From contig NZ_CP027712.1 of the NCBI RefSeq assembly GCF_003945765.1, forward strand, positions 3,162,001 to 3,226,000: a DNA stretch of 64,000 nucleotides. The letters are read 5' to 3'. Position numbers and translations under genes: made by a program. This document shows positions 1 through 8,287 of this stretch, piece by piece. Origin of the DNA: Pseudomonas chlororaphis subsp. chlororaphis. GTDB lineage: Bacteria > Pseudomonadota > Gammaproteobacteria > Pseudomonadales > Pseudomonadaceae. A model generated the notes under the pieces. That model had not been told where the DNA came from, ran no database searches, and saw only the letters and a list, made by a program, of their open reading frames with translations. Every line of letters starts with the position of its first letter. Position 1 is the stretch's first letter.

Positions 1-294
1 GGCGGTGGGCGCCTGGGCAACGGCACCTACAGCCAGTTCCTGGCCTTCACCTTCCAGCGCGTGCTGCGGGAAAACCCGGACCTGCGCAACCAGGCCTTTT
101 CGCTGCAAACCGACGTCTGGCTGAGCGCCGTCGGCGAGATCACCCGGGTCGAGCTGGTCAAGTCCAGCGGCAACCCGCAAATCGACACCCAGGTGCTGGC
201 CGCCTTGCGCGGCGCGGCGCATTTGACGGAGCGGCCACCGGCCTCCCTGACCCTGCCTGTACGCCTGTCCCTGCAGGGGCGGCGTCCGGGTTAA
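1..294 (+). CDS. TonB-family energy transducer, C-terminal part (5' end outside window)
   Basis: The reading frame is open from the first base and ends at the TAA at 292-294, so only the last 97 residues are visible. They read as a TonB C-terminal domain: a stretch with FTFQRVLRENPD, then WLSAVGEITRVELVKSSGNP and a closing strand LTLPVRLSLQGR. This domain contacts TonB-dependent receptors or other outer-membrane partners in the periplasm and passes on energy from an ExbB/ExbD motor. The porin gene starts 43 bases downstream on the same strand, so the two are probably cotranscribed. The N-terminal anchor and proline-rich linker cannot be judged. Confidence 0.8.
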   Translation, partial: GGGRLGNGTYSQFLAFTFQRVLRENPDLRNQAFSLQTDVWLSAVGEITRVELVKSSGNPQIDTQVLAALRGAAHLTERPPASLTLPVRLSLQGRRPG

Positions 295-337
295 CCGAAC
301 GACTGATGCAAGTTTTGCCAAAAGGAGCTGTGTGCAA

Positions 338-2032
338 ATGATTTCCAACGTGAATCGATTGTCCCTGGCGATCGGCATGGTCATCGCGACCCTGGTGGGA
401 CCGGTAGCGGCCGCGCCCGCTGCGCCCTCGGAAAACGCCACGATCAATCTGATCCGTTTGCTGGTGCAGCAGGGCGTGCTGAAACAGGAACAGGCCGACG
501 GCCTGATCGCCCAGGCCGAGCGCGAAGCGCAGCAGGCGCGCCAGGCCAGCACCGCGGTGGCGGCAGGCCCGGCGGCAACGCCGGGGGATGTACGGGTGCA
601 ATACGTGCCGGCCATCGTCCGCGACCAGATCCGCGACCAGGTCAAGGCCGAGGTCATGGCCACCGCCAAGCAGGAAAACTGGGCCCAGCCCAACACCTTC
701 CCGGACTGGGTGTCGCGCATCAGTTTCGACGGCGACATTCGCCTGCGCGACGAGTCGCGCTACTACTCGGGCAGCAACAGCAACGAAATCGTCGACTTCG
801 CCAAGCTCAACGACAAGGGCCCGTACGACGTCAACCCCAACAGCAGCTCCAACCTGCCGCCCTTGCTCAACACCCGCGAGGACCGCGAGAACCTGTTCCG
901 CCTGCGCGCCCGGCTGGGCATGAAGGCCCAGGTCGCCGAGGACTGGACCGCCGGCATCCGCATCGGCACCGGCTCGGACAACAACCCGGTGTCCACCACC
1001 CAGACCCTGGGCGGCGGGTTCGGCAAGAAGGACATCTGGCTCGACCAGGGCTACCTGACCTGGAAGGCCACCGACGAGCTGACCCTGACCGGCGGGCGGA
1101 TCGCCAACCCGTTCTTCTCCACCGACCTGCTGTATTCCAACGACCTGAACTTCGACGGCGTGGCGGCGATCTTCAACCACAAGCTCAATCGCGATTGGGG
1201 CCTGTTCGGCACGGTCGGTGCGTTCCCGGTGGAGTACACCAACGACACCTCCACCAGCAACGGCTTCGACAAGGAAGAGAGCGACAACAAATGGCTGTAC
1301 GGCGCGCAGATCGGCGCCAACTGGGCGATCAACGGCAACCACCGGCTCAAGGGCGCATTGGCCTACTACCGCTTCGACGACATCGAGGGCCAGCGCTCCG
1401 GTGCCTGCGAACCCTGGGCCGGGGCGCCGGGCTGCGACAGCGACGGCAGCCGCGTGGCCTTCATGCAGAAGGGCAACAGTGTGTTCCTGTTGCGCGACAT
1501 CACGCCCAACCCGCTCAACCCGGCCGCCACCGCGCAGCCGCAGTTCGTCGGCCTGGCTTCGGAGTTCAACCTGCTGGACCTGAACCTGGTGTGGGACGCC
1601 GATCTGCCGGAGAACTTCAAGCTGCGCAGCCAGGCCAACTACATCCACAACCTGGGCTACGACGAAGGCGAGATGCGCAAGCGCTCTGAAGGCCAGATCG
1701 TCAACAACCTGGACAGCAATGGCGAGCTGGAAAGCGGCGCCAACGCCTGGATGGTGCAGTTCACCCTGGGCAACAGCCTGGAGCTGGCCAAGCAGGGCGA
1801 CTGGAACCTGTTCGCCGGCTACAAGTACATCCAGCCCGATGCGCTGCCTGACGGCTTCAACGATTCCTCGTTCCACCTCGGCGGCACCAACGCCAAGGGT
1901 TATTTCCTCGGCGGCAACTACGGCCTGGCCAAGAACGTCTTCGCCACCGGCCGCTGGCTGAGTTCCGAGGCGGTGTACGGCGCGCCGTTCGACATCGATG
2001 TCTTGCAGCTTGAAATCAACACGCGCTTCTAG
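338..2032 (+). CDS. putative outer-membrane porin (Porin_5-like)
   Basis: A 564-residue exported protein. The N-terminus has a Sec signal (hydrophobic MVIATLVGPVAAAPA), followed by a short helical segment rich in Q, A and E (about residues 30-70). A long beta-barrel with alternating strands and many aromatic girdle residues follows, and the protein ends in ...LEINTRF. A C-terminal Phe is the usual outer-membrane assembly signal. The strong ribosome site AAAGGAG at 321-327 lies 10 bases before the ATG at 338 and only 4 before an in-frame GTG at 332, so 338 is preferred. The substrate is unknown. The neighbouring TonB, coiled-coil and PpiC genes suggest a dedicated envelope system rather than a general porin. 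Confidence 0.82.
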   Translation: MISNVNRLSLAIGMVIATLVGPVAAAPAAPSENATINLIRLLVQQGVLKQEQADGLIAQAEREAQQARQASTAVAAGPAATPGDVRVQYVPAIVRDQIRDQVKAEVMATAKQENWAQPNTFPDWVSRISFDGDIRLRDESRYYSGSNSNEIVDFAKLNDKGPYDVNPNSSSNLPPLLNTREDRENLFRLRARLGMKAQVAEDWTAGIRIGTGSDNNPVSTTQTLGGGFGKKDIWLDQGYLTWKATDELTLTGGRIANPFFSTDLLYSNDLNFDGVAAIFNHKLNRDWGLFGTVGAFPVEYTNDTSTSNGFDKEESDNKWLYGAQIGANWAINGNHRLKGALAYYRFDDIEGQRSGACEPWAGAPGCDSDGSRVAFMQKGNSVFLLRDITPNPLNPAATAQPQFVGLASEFNLLDLNLVWDADLPENFKLRSQANYIHNLGYDEGEMRKRSEGQIVNNLDSNGELESGANAWMVQFTLGNSLELAKQGDWNLFAGYKYIQPDALPDGFNDSSFHLGGTNAKGYFLGGNYGLAKNVFATGRWLSSEAVYGAPFDIDVLQLEINTRF

Positions 2033-2051
2033 GGCGCAAGGGTGCATTGCT

Positions 2052-2729
2052 ATGAACAGTCTCGATATGAACACGCGAGCCAGGGCAGGGCGCTGCCTGT
2101 GGTTGGGGCGCGGTCTGTTGTTGACCCTGGGCGTGCTGATGGCCAGCGGGGCCAGCGCCGAAGGCATGGAGGAGCGCTTGCGCACCCAGTTGCGCAGCAC
2201 CACCCAGCAGTTGCAGGCCCTGCAGAGCGAACAGGCCCAGGCCAGCGCCGCCCGGGTCGCCGCCGAGAACCAGGCCAAACAGGCGCAGGCGCAGATCAAG
2301 CAACTGAGCGCCGACCTGGCCAAGGCCCGCGGCGTCGCCGAGCAACTGGCCGGCCAGCAGCAGAACCTGCACAGCCAGGCCCAGGCGCAGATGGCCGCCA
2401 GCAGCGAGCAGATCGGTAAGTTCAAGAAGGCCTATGACGAGTTGCTGGTCATGGCCCGGGCCAAAGAGGCCGAACGGGCCAGGCTTGCGGCGCAATTGAG
2501 CGAGCGTGACACACAAGTGCAGCAATGTTCGGTCAAGAATCAGCAGATGTATGGCGTGGCCAAAGAGATCCTCGCGGCCTACGAGAAGATCGACGTGGCG
2601 CAGGTGATGAAAATCCGCCAGCCCTTCGCCGGCGGCGCCCGGGTCAAGTTCGAGGAACTGGCCCAGGGCTTTGGCGACGAGCTGTACAAAACCCAGTTCG
2701 ATGCCCCCCGGGCAGCGAGCACCCACTGA
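2052..2729 (+). CDS. periplasmic coiled-coil protein of unknown function
   Basis: A 225-residue protein with an N-terminal signal (hydrophobic LLLTLGVLMASGASA, cleavage likely after ASA). A long Q/A/E-rich coiled coil follows (about residues 40-160: repeated QLQALQSEQ, KQAQAQIKQL, SQAQAQMAA), then a more globular tail containing one Cys (QQCSVKNQQMYG). The start is ATG 2052; an earlier in-frame ATG (1998) lies inside the porin gene. Such proteins are sometimes labelled DNA-repair ATPase only because of the coiled coil; there is no Walker motif here and the signal peptide argues for the periplasm. It sits between the porin and YbjN-like genes in the same unit, so a scaffolding role in that system is a guess. 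Confidence 0.7.
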   Translation: MNSLDMNTRARAGRCLWLGRGLLLTLGVLMASGASAEGMEERLRTQLRSTTQQLQALQSEQAQASAARVAAENQAKQAQAQIKQLSADLAKARGVAEQLAGQQQNLHSQAQAQMAASSEQIGKFKKAYDELLVMARAKEAERARLAAQLSERDTQVQQCSVKNQQMYGVAKEILAAYEKIDVAQVMKIRQPFAGGARVKFEELAQGFGDELYKTQFDAPRAASTH

Positions 2730-2749
2730 ATATCAGGGAAGAATCGAGC

Positions 2750-3286
2750 ATGACTGAACAAGCGCAACTGATCGCCAGCGTCACCCCGCAGAGCCTCACC
2801 GAGCTGCTGCAAGGGGCCGGCTACCGGGTCAACCAGACCGACCAGAACGGCATCGTGCAACTGCTCAGCGCCAGCCAAGGCATCGGCTACGCCGTGCGCT
2901 TCGGCAACGCGGCGGGTGCTGGACAGGGCCGCTATGTGGACTTCACCTTCAGCTGCGCGCTGCGGGTCCAGGGTGAGTTGCCGGCGGGCCTGGCCGAGCT
3001 GTGGAACGCCTCGCGACGCTTTGCCCGGCTGTCGGTGCAGGGCGAGTTCCTGGTGATGGAAATGGACGTGGTGGTGGCCGGGGTTGGCCACGATCACCTG
3101 CGCAGCCAGCTGGAACTGTGGGACCGGCTGTTGCAGGAGTTCATCGTCTACCTGCGCGACTACAGCCAGCACGCCGCGCGCCTGCAGGCCCAGCCTGAAG
3201 CCACGCCGCAAGCCACGCCAGAAACCATGCCTGAAGCAGCGCCCGAGGCCGTCGCCGAGGCTGTCGTTGAGGTGCCTGGGCAGTGA
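2750..3286 (+). CDS. YbjN-domain protein
   Basis: A 178-residue protein that starts 20 bases after the coiled-coil gene. The core (residues 10-140) has the YbjN pattern: an N-terminal helix SLTELLQGAGYRV, a strand pair around the substrate-binding-like groove, LWNASRRFARL, and a C-terminal helix LLQEFIVYLRDYS. YbjN folds resemble type III secretion chaperones. No signal peptide is visible, so it would act in the cytoplasm although its neighbours are exported. The tail (about 145-178) is a low-complexity run of PEA/PQA repeats. Its stop codon overlaps the GTG start of the next gene (GTGA at 3283-3286), indicating translational coupling. Confidence 0.72.
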   Translation: MTEQAQLIASVTPQSLTELLQGAGYRVNQTDQNGIVQLLSASQGIGYAVRFGNAAGAGQGRYVDFTFSCALRVQGELPAGLAELWNASRRFARLSVQGEFLVMEMDVVVAGVGHDHLRSQLELWDRLLQEFIVYLRDYSQHAARLQAQPEATPQATPETMPEAAPEAVAEAVVEVPGQ

Positions 3287-4236
3287 AGAAGCCAAGCCTG
3301 GTGGTCGGTGTCGGCGCCCTGGCCCTGGTGGCGCTGGCGGTGTGGCTGGGCGTGCGTCCGGGCAGCGACCCGGTGGCGGCGCAACAGCCCAGGGTGGCGC
3401 TAGCCAGCCCGATCGATGACGGCCCGGCGGTGGCGCGCCTGGGCAACCAGCGGGTGGCGCCGGAGGAGCTCAAGGCGCTGTTCGCGGCGTTGCCCGAGGC
3501 GTCCCGCGAGCAGCTGCGGGGCAATCGCCCGGCCCTGGAAAACTGGATTCGCACGCGCCTGGCGGAAAAGGCCGTGCTCGAACAGGCCGATGCCCAGGGC
3601 TGGCGCCAGCGTCCGGAGGTGGCCTTGCAGACCAAGGTGGCCACTGAACAGATCGTCTTTCGCGACTACTTGCGCTCGGTCAGCCAGGTCCCGGCCGGCT
3701 ACCCGAGCGAGGCCGAGTTGCAGCAGGCCTACGACGCCGGCAAGGCGCAGTGGCAGACCCCGGCCTTGTACCGGGTCAGCCAGATTTTCCTCGCGGTGAA
3801 TGACCCGCAGGCGCTGGAGGCGACGCGCAAGCAGGCCCAGGAACTGAGCAAGAGGGCCCAGGCCGCCCCCGGCGAATTCGCCGCCCTGGCCAGCCAGTAT
3901 TCCCAGGACCCCGACAGCGCCCGGCGCGGCGGCGACTCCGGGTTGCAGCCGTTGCAGCAACTGCTGCCCGAGGTCCGCGGCGCGGTGGCGCGCCTGAAGG
4001 TCGGCGCGGTGTCCGATGCGGTGCAGAGCGCGGCGGGTTTTCATGTGCTCAGGCTGACCGAGCAGCAACCGGCCCGCACGGCGACCCTGGACGAGTTGCG
4101 CGAACGCCTGACCCAGGCCCTGCGGGCGCAGCGCCAGGAACAGATCGCCAAGGCCTACCTGGAAGGCATGCTCGACACCGCGACCCTGAGTATCGACGGT
4201 GCGCAGTTGAACAAGGTGCTGGAGGAGAAGCTGTAG
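3283..4236 (+). CDS. PpiC-type (parvulin) peptidyl-prolyl isomerase, membrane-anchored
   Basis: A 317-residue protein beginning with a GTG that overlaps the previous stop. Residues 5-25 (LVVGVGALALVALAVWLGV) form a signal anchor, so the body is periplasmic. Residues 40-140 are a helical SurA/PpiD-like chaperone region (PALENWIRTRLAEKAVLEQA). Residues about 155-265 are the parvulin domain, with RVSQIFLAV, the GGDSG loop and the closing GFHVLRLTEQQ. Parvulins catalyse prolyl cis-trans isomerisation and assist folding of outer-membrane or secreted proteins. Being last in the unit, it most likely serves the porin or a secreted partner encoded upstream of the window. Confidence 0.85.
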   Translation: MKKPSLVVGVGALALVALAVWLGVRPGSDPVAAQQPRVALASPIDDGPAVARLGNQRVAPEELKALFAALPEASREQLRGNRPALENWIRTRLAEKAVLEQADAQGWRQRPEVALQTKVATEQIVFRDYLRSVSQVPAGYPSEAELQQAYDAGKAQWQTPALYRVSQIFLAVNDPQALEATRKQAQELSKRAQAAPGEFAALASQYSQDPDSARRGGDSGLQPLQQLLPEVRGAVARLKVGAVSDAVQSAAGFHVLRLTEQQPARTATLDELRERLTQALRAQRQEQIAKAYLEGMLDTATLSIDGAQLNKVLEEKL

Positions 4237-4328
4237 GGGGCGGTGTGACCGATACCGCTATGGACGGCAACGCCGTCGCTTGAGCAACGTGCAATGGATG
4301 CCATCACCCACACGACAGGGAGTCACTC

Positions 4329-5324
4329 ATGTCCTTTCTCGAACCCGTCCCGATCTCGGGCATCACCCCCTACATCGCCCAGGCCGAACCCCGGGAAGCC
4401 TGGCTGGCCCTGGCCGCCGGGATCGAGCCGGAGCTGGCCCAGTATTTCCTGGTCACCGCCCGTTGCGGCTGCTTCATGCAGGCGGCGCGCAGCCTGAACA
4501 TCAAGTCGACGCTGTTGCGTAAACAGCTGGCACACCTGGAGGAACAGTTGCGCCGCCCCTTGTTCAGCTTCCAGGGCAGCGCCCTGAGCCTCAGCCGCGA
4601 AGGCCAGCAGCTCAAGGCGCAGCTGATCGCCCTGGCCCACGAGCGCATGCTGCCGGTGCTCGAACAGCCGCTGCTGCGCCTGGCCGTGGCCGAGTCGATC
4701 CTGCACGACATCCTCGGTCGCGACCTGATTGCCCTGTTGCGGCGCAACGCCAGCGTGCGCCTGGAGATCATCTCCATCGACAGCGAGCTGTCGCTGCGGG
4801 CCCTGAGCGCGGACGTGGTGGTGTGGCTGGGCGGGGTGGATTCACCCAAGCCGGGGCCGAGTTTCGTCACCAGCGCGCCGCAGCCGCTGGTGCGCCTGGA
4901 CTACCTGCCGCATATCGCCAAGCGGTATTCGCGGGTCGCGGCGCGCCCCGACAGCCTGGACGATCTGGCCGACTACATGCTGGTGCAATGGCAGCAGGAC
5001 CGTCAGGTCGAGCCGCTGCGGCCATGGAACCAGCTGGTGGAGCAGCGCCTGGCGGGGGTGGTGCAGGTGCATTCCTACGAGCTGATGCTGGAGATGATCC
5101 GCTGCAGCGCCTGCATCGGCCTGCTGCCTCATTACATGAGCCGCTTCGACCGTGGCCTGACGGCACTGCCCGGGCTGTTCGACGAGGCCATGGCGCGCCA
5201 GGTGTGGATGGCGGTGAACGCCGAAGTGGAGCACGACGCCGAAGTACAACAACTGGTCGACCTGATCCTCAACACCTTCCGGGAACGCAGCGAGTGGTTC
5301 GACTTCGACGGCACGCCTCCGTAG
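4329..5324 (+). CDS. LysR-family transcriptional regulator (divergent)
   Basis: A 331-residue protein. The LysR winged helix-turn-helix is at about residues 37-95 (YFLVTARCGCFMQAARSLN, then LRKQLAHLEEQLRRPLF), about 30 residues further in than usual because of an N-terminal extension. An effector-binding domain follows (IISIDSELSLRALSADVVVW). The start ATG 4329 is preceded by AGGGAG. It lies in the same direction as the porin-PpiC unit but is separated from it by 92 bases, so it may be a local regulator; no operator was identified. Its TAG stop is formed by the first bases of a GTAGGAGC-type palindromic repeat. Ligand and targets are unknown. Confidence 0.8.
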   Translation: MSFLEPVPISGITPYIAQAEPREAWLALAAGIEPELAQYFLVTARCGCFMQAARSLNIKSTLLRKQLAHLEEQLRRPLFSFQGSALSLSREGQQLKAQLIALAHERMLPVLEQPLLRLAVAESILHDILGRDLIALLRRNASVRLEIISIDSELSLRALSADVVVWLGGVDSPKPGPSFVTSAPQPLVRLDYLPHIAKRYSRVAARPDSLDDLADYMLVQWQQDRQVEPLRPWNQLVEQRLAGVVQVHSYELMLEMIRCSACIGLLPHYMSRFDRGLTALPGLFDEAMARQVWMAVNAEVEHDAEVQQLVDLILNTFRERSEWFDFDGTPP

Positions 5325-5400
5325 GAGCGAAGCTTGCTCGCGATGGCGTCCTGCCTGATACACCGCGGCGCAGGCATCGCCAGCAAGCTGGCTCCTACGG
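5319..5400. repeat. REP-like palindrome, GTAGGAGC family
   Basis: An inverted repeat with arms CCGTAGGAGCGAAGCTTGC and its near-complement ending GCTCCTACGG, about 40 bases apart. It is typical of the intergenic palindromes of fluorescent pseudomonads and supplies the stop codon of the preceding lysR gene. Confidence 0.8.
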
Positions 5401-5485
5401 AGAGAATCCCTGTGTCCGGCGCTCGCCATCCGCTGCGCTGGCGCTCTACACTCATCGGCCGTATCGCATGAACCAAGGAAGACTT

Positions 5486-6004
5486 ATGCCCGCCGAGACC
5501 CCAACCATCGTCATCGAACGTTTCAGCGAAGCCCATGTGCAGGGCGTCACCGCGCTGTACAACGACCCTGCGGTCGCCTGTCAGACCCTGCAAATGCCGT
5601 TTCAACCTTCGGAGGTCTGGCGTAATCGCCTGGCGCCGAACAACGAACGGCTGGTATCGCTGGTGGCGCTGCACCAGGGCGCGGTGATCGGCAGTTGCAG
5701 CATCGAGCAGTACTCGCGCATCCGCCGCGCCCACTGCGGCGGCGTCGGCATGGGCGTGGCGGTGGAATGGCAGGGCCAGGGCGTCGGCAGCCGCTTGTTG
5801 GCGGCAGTGCTGGACGTGGCGGACAACTGGATGAACCTGCATCGGGTAGAACTGACGGTGTTCGCCGACAACGAAGCCGCCCTGGGCCTGTACCGCAAGT
5901 TCGGCTTCGAGCGCGAAGGTTTGCTGCGTGATTACGCCGTGCGCGACGGCCAGTACGTCGACGTCCTGAGCATGGCGCGCCTGCGCCGCACGCCCCAGGC
6001 CTGA
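5486..6004 (+). CDS. GNAT-family N-acetyltransferase
   Basis: A 172-residue acyltransferase. Motif A of the GNAT fold is clear: VGMGVAVEWQGQGVGSRLL, with the acetyl-CoA pyrophosphate loop Q-x-x-G-x-G. It is followed by the motif B region RVELTVFADNEAALGLYRKFGF. The pattern (YSRIRRAH, GLYRKFGFEREG) resembles the PhnO/RimI-like and spermidine-type acetyltransferases, but the substrate cannot be read from the sequence. The start ATG 5486 is preceded by AAGGAAG with 4-base spacing. It is a single gene flanked by two REP-like palindromes, so it is probably monocistronic. Confidence 0.85.
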   Translation: MPAETPTIVIERFSEAHVQGVTALYNDPAVACQTLQMPFQPSEVWRNRLAPNNERLVSLVALHQGAVIGSCSIEQYSRIRRAHCGGVGMGVAVEWQGQGVGSRLLAAVLDVADNWMNLHRVELTVFADNEAALGLYRKFGFEREGLLRDYAVRDGQYVDVLSMARLRRTPQA

Positions 6005-6012
6005 CTCGCCCC

Positions 6013-6126
6013 TGTAGCCGCTGCCGCAGGCTGCGATCGCCCGGAACGAGCGTGGCGATCTTCCGGGCGCCAGAGGTCCTACGATCAGCGTGGCCCGGAC
6101 CATCGCAGCCTGCGGCAGCGGCTACA
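6013..6126. repeat. REP-like palindrome, TGTAGCCGCTGCCG family
   Basis: A long inverted repeat: TGTAGCCGCTGCCGCAGGCT at the left end and its complement ending GCGGCAGCGGCTACA at the right, with about 60 bases between. It lies between the convergent GNAT and racemase genes, where it could act as a bidirectional terminator. Confidence 0.85.
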
Positions 6127-6128
6127 GA

Positions 6129-6830
6129 TCATGTCTCTTGATCGCCCAGGGCAAACGCCACCGCCGCCCGCGCATGCAGCTCGGTGGTGTCCAGCAGCGG
6201 CAGGGGGCTGTGTTCGGGCTTGAGCAGCAGGCCGATCTCGGTGCAGCCGAGGATGATGGCCTGGGCGCCGCGCTCCATAAGGGCCTGGATCACCTGCTGG
6301 TAGCGCTGGCGCGAGGCCTCGCTGATGACACCCACGCACAGCTCGTCGTAGATGATCCGGTGCACGACCTGGCGGTCCACGGCGTCCGGCACCAGTACCT
6401 TGAGGCCGCGATCGAGCAGGCGCTGCTTGAGGAAATCCTGTTCCATGGTGAAGGCCGTGCCCAGCAGGCCCACGCTGAGGGTGCCGGCCTCGAGGGCGGC
6501 TTCGGCGGTCGGGTCGGCGATGTGCAGGAAGGGCACCGACAGCACGGCCTGAATCTCGTCGGCGACCTTGTGCATGGTGTTGGTACAGAGCACCACGCAT
6601 TCGGCGCCAGCGGCCTCCAGGCGGCGCGCCGCATCCACCAGGATCCCGGCCGCGAGGTCCCAGCGCCCGGCGTGCTGGGCCTGTTCGACAGGCCCGAAGT
6701 CGACGCTGTACATTAGCAACCGCGCCGAACGCAGCGGCCCGAGACGGTCTCGTACCTGTTGGTTGATAAGGCGGTAATACTCGGCGCTGGACTCCCAGCT
6801 CATGCCGCCGATAAGGCCGATGGTGCGCAT
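6129..6830 (-). CDS. aspartate/glutamate racemase family protein (broad amino-acid racemase type)
   Basis: A 233-residue protein beginning MRTIGLIGGMSWES, the signature start of the YgeA/RacX-type Asp/Glu/hydantoin racemases. The two catalytic cysteines are present in ECVVLCTNTMHK and AIILGCTEIGLL. The enzyme should interconvert L- and D-amino acids without a cofactor; the substrate range is unknown. The start at 6830 has AGGAG 6 bases upstream, which excludes the longer in-frame start at 6899. It is divergent from the AraC regulator, with 79 bases between start codons, so that regulator is a good candidate for controlling it. Confidence 0.88.
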   Translation of the reverse strand: MRTIGLIGGMSWESSAEYYRLINQQVRDRLGPLRSARLLMYSVDFGPVEQAQHAGRWDLAAGILVDAARRLEAAGAECVVLCTNTMHKVADEIQAVLSVPFLHIADPTAEAALEAGTLSVGLLGTAFTMEQDFLKQRLLDRGLKVLVPDAVDRQVVHRIIYDELCVGVISEASRQRYQQVIQALMERGAQAIILGCTEIGLLLKPEHSPLPLLDTTELHARAAVAFALGDQET

Positions 6831-6909
6831 ACACAGCTCCTGTTGCTGACAAACCTGAATGCCGAGAGTGTCCCGTGACGCAGCCCCGCGATCTATCAAG
6901 AAATTTCAC

Positions 6910-7716
6910 ATGCCCGGCGTGCTGAGCAGCAAAGTCCAGGATCACGAGCTGCTGCGCCGCGAACTGCTGGGCGGCACGCTCGACCTGCAACTGCTGCCGC
7001 GCGCGGCCTACAGTGCGCGCGATCCGCTGCAGTGGCAAAGCCTCGGCGTGAGCCTGGAGCGTCAGCAGGGCGTGCATGCCATCGGCAGCGACCGGCGCGA
7101 GGATTTCGACAGCTGGCCGGGGACCCTGGCCTTGACCCCGGCCGGGGTCGAGGTGTTTTCCGAGTCGCCCCAGGGCGGTGAATACCTGCTGCTGCGCTGG
7201 CTGGCCGACCCCCAGGCCCTGGGCATCGCCCGCGGTTCGCGACGCCTGCAACGGCCCGGACATGCCCGGGCCCTGGCGTTGGGGCGCCAGGCGCGGCGGC
7301 TGTTGCTGGAACCCGCCGGCGATCCGTTGGCCCTGGAACAATGCGCCCTGCAGTTCGCCGGCCTGGCCGCCCTCGACCCAGCACCGGCCAAGGCCGCCAG
7401 GCGCACCGAGTTCAGCCGGGTGCTGACGCTGATCGAGCAGCAGTACGCCGAGCCCCTGTCGCTTGGTGAACTGGCGGCCTGCACCGGGCGTAACGAACTG
7501 CGTTTTCTGCGCGACTTCACCCGCGCCATCGGCATGACGCCCCATGCCTGGCTGGTCGAAGTCCGGGTGCAGGCGGCGCGCCGGCTGATCGAACGCAGCG
7601 ACCTGCCGCTCGCCGCCATCGCCCTGGAAACCGGCTTCGCCCACCAGTCCCATATGGGCAGCGCCTTTCGCAAGGTCCTCGGCCTGACCCCCAGCCAGTA
7701 CCGCGCAGGTTTTTAG
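6910..7716 (+). CDS. AraC-family transcriptional regulator
   Basis: A 268-residue regulator. The N-terminal half (residues 1-150) is a poorly conserved sensing domain. The C-terminal 100 residues contain the double helix-turn-helix of AraC/XylS proteins: SLGELAACTGRNELRFLRDF as the first HTH, then LAAIALETGFAHQSHMGSAF and the family ending KVLGLTPSQYR. It is transcribed away from the racemase gene, so it probably controls that gene or itself through the shared 79-base region. The ATG at 6910 is chosen because the sequence before it does not look like coding sequence. Confidence 0.88.
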   Translation: MPGVLSSKVQDHELLRRELLGGTLDLQLLPRAAYSARDPLQWQSLGVSLERQQGVHAIGSDRREDFDSWPGTLALTPAGVEVFSESPQGGEYLLLRWLADPQALGIARGSRRLQRPGHARALALGRQARRLLLEPAGDPLALEQCALQFAGLAALDPAPAKAARRTEFSRVLTLIEQQYAEPLSLGELAACTGRNELRFLRDFTRAIGMTPHAWLVEVRVQAARRLIERSDLPLAAIALETGFAHQSHMGSAFRKVLGLTPSQYRAGF

Positions 7717-7785
7717 TCATACGCCAGCATCCCCCATCTGCCATGCTCAAGGTCCGCAACCGCGGTTTCTTGAAGAGGCATGAAC

Positions 7786-8277
7786 ATGGACGACGTACGG
7801 CAACTGGGCGAGATGCTTCGGCGCTATGCAGAAAGCGAAGCACACAAGAAACAGCTGTTCGAAAGCCAGAAGGTGCTCTGGGCGAGCCGTATCACCGAGC
7901 TGTTCGAGCATATCCAGCAGTGGCTGGCACCGGTGCTGATGCCGGACCTGCTGGCCTTGAGCCGGGAACCCTACTTGGCTTTCAGCCCCAGCGTCCCGGT
8001 GAAAACCTCGACCTTCAAGACCGAGAAGCTGACCATCGTCATCGCCGGCAAACCAGTGGAGTTCGTGCCCGATGTGATGGGCGCCGCCGGGCAGATTTCC
8101 CTGGCGGTCATGGGCCTGACCGCCGCGCGTTACGGCAGCGTGTCCCTGATGGGCTTAGCCGACGGCAGCTGGCAATGGCGCCAGGCCAACGGCCTGAAGG
8201 AGTCCGACGTCTTTACCTTCGACGGCAACTTCCTGGCGTCGCAGTTGCAGGCGCTGATTCCCCGGGAGCGTGGGTGA
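7786..8277 (+). CDS. hypothetical protein
   Basis: A 163-residue cytoplasmic protein of no family I recognise. The N-terminal third is helical and charged (LGEMLRRYAESEAHKKQLF, then SRITELFEHIQQWLAP). The rest looks like a compact alpha/beta domain with alternating strands (KLTIVIAGKPVEFVPD, GSVSLMGLADGSWQW). No signal peptide, transmembrane segment or metal-binding motif is seen. AAGAGG at 7773-7778 is well placed for ATG 7786 but too close to the ATG at 7780. It converges on the lipoprotein gene with only 10 bases between stop codons. Codon use looks ordinary for the genome, so the ORF is probably real. Confidence 0.7.
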   Translation: MDDVRQLGEMLRRYAESEAHKKQLFESQKVLWASRITELFEHIQQWLAPVLMPDLLALSREPYLAFSPSVPVKTSTFKTEKLTIVIAGKPVEFVPDVMGAAGQISLAVMGLTAARYGSVSLMGLADGSWQWRQANGLKESDVFTFDGNFLASQLQALIPRERG

Positions 8278-8287
8278 GGGCCCGGAA

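Noticed and set aside
158..2425. 755-codon open frame on the minus strand opposite the porin and coiled-coil genes
   Set aside because: It runs antisense to well-supported genes, has low-complexity composition and no family resemblance. Long antisense frames are expected at this GC content.
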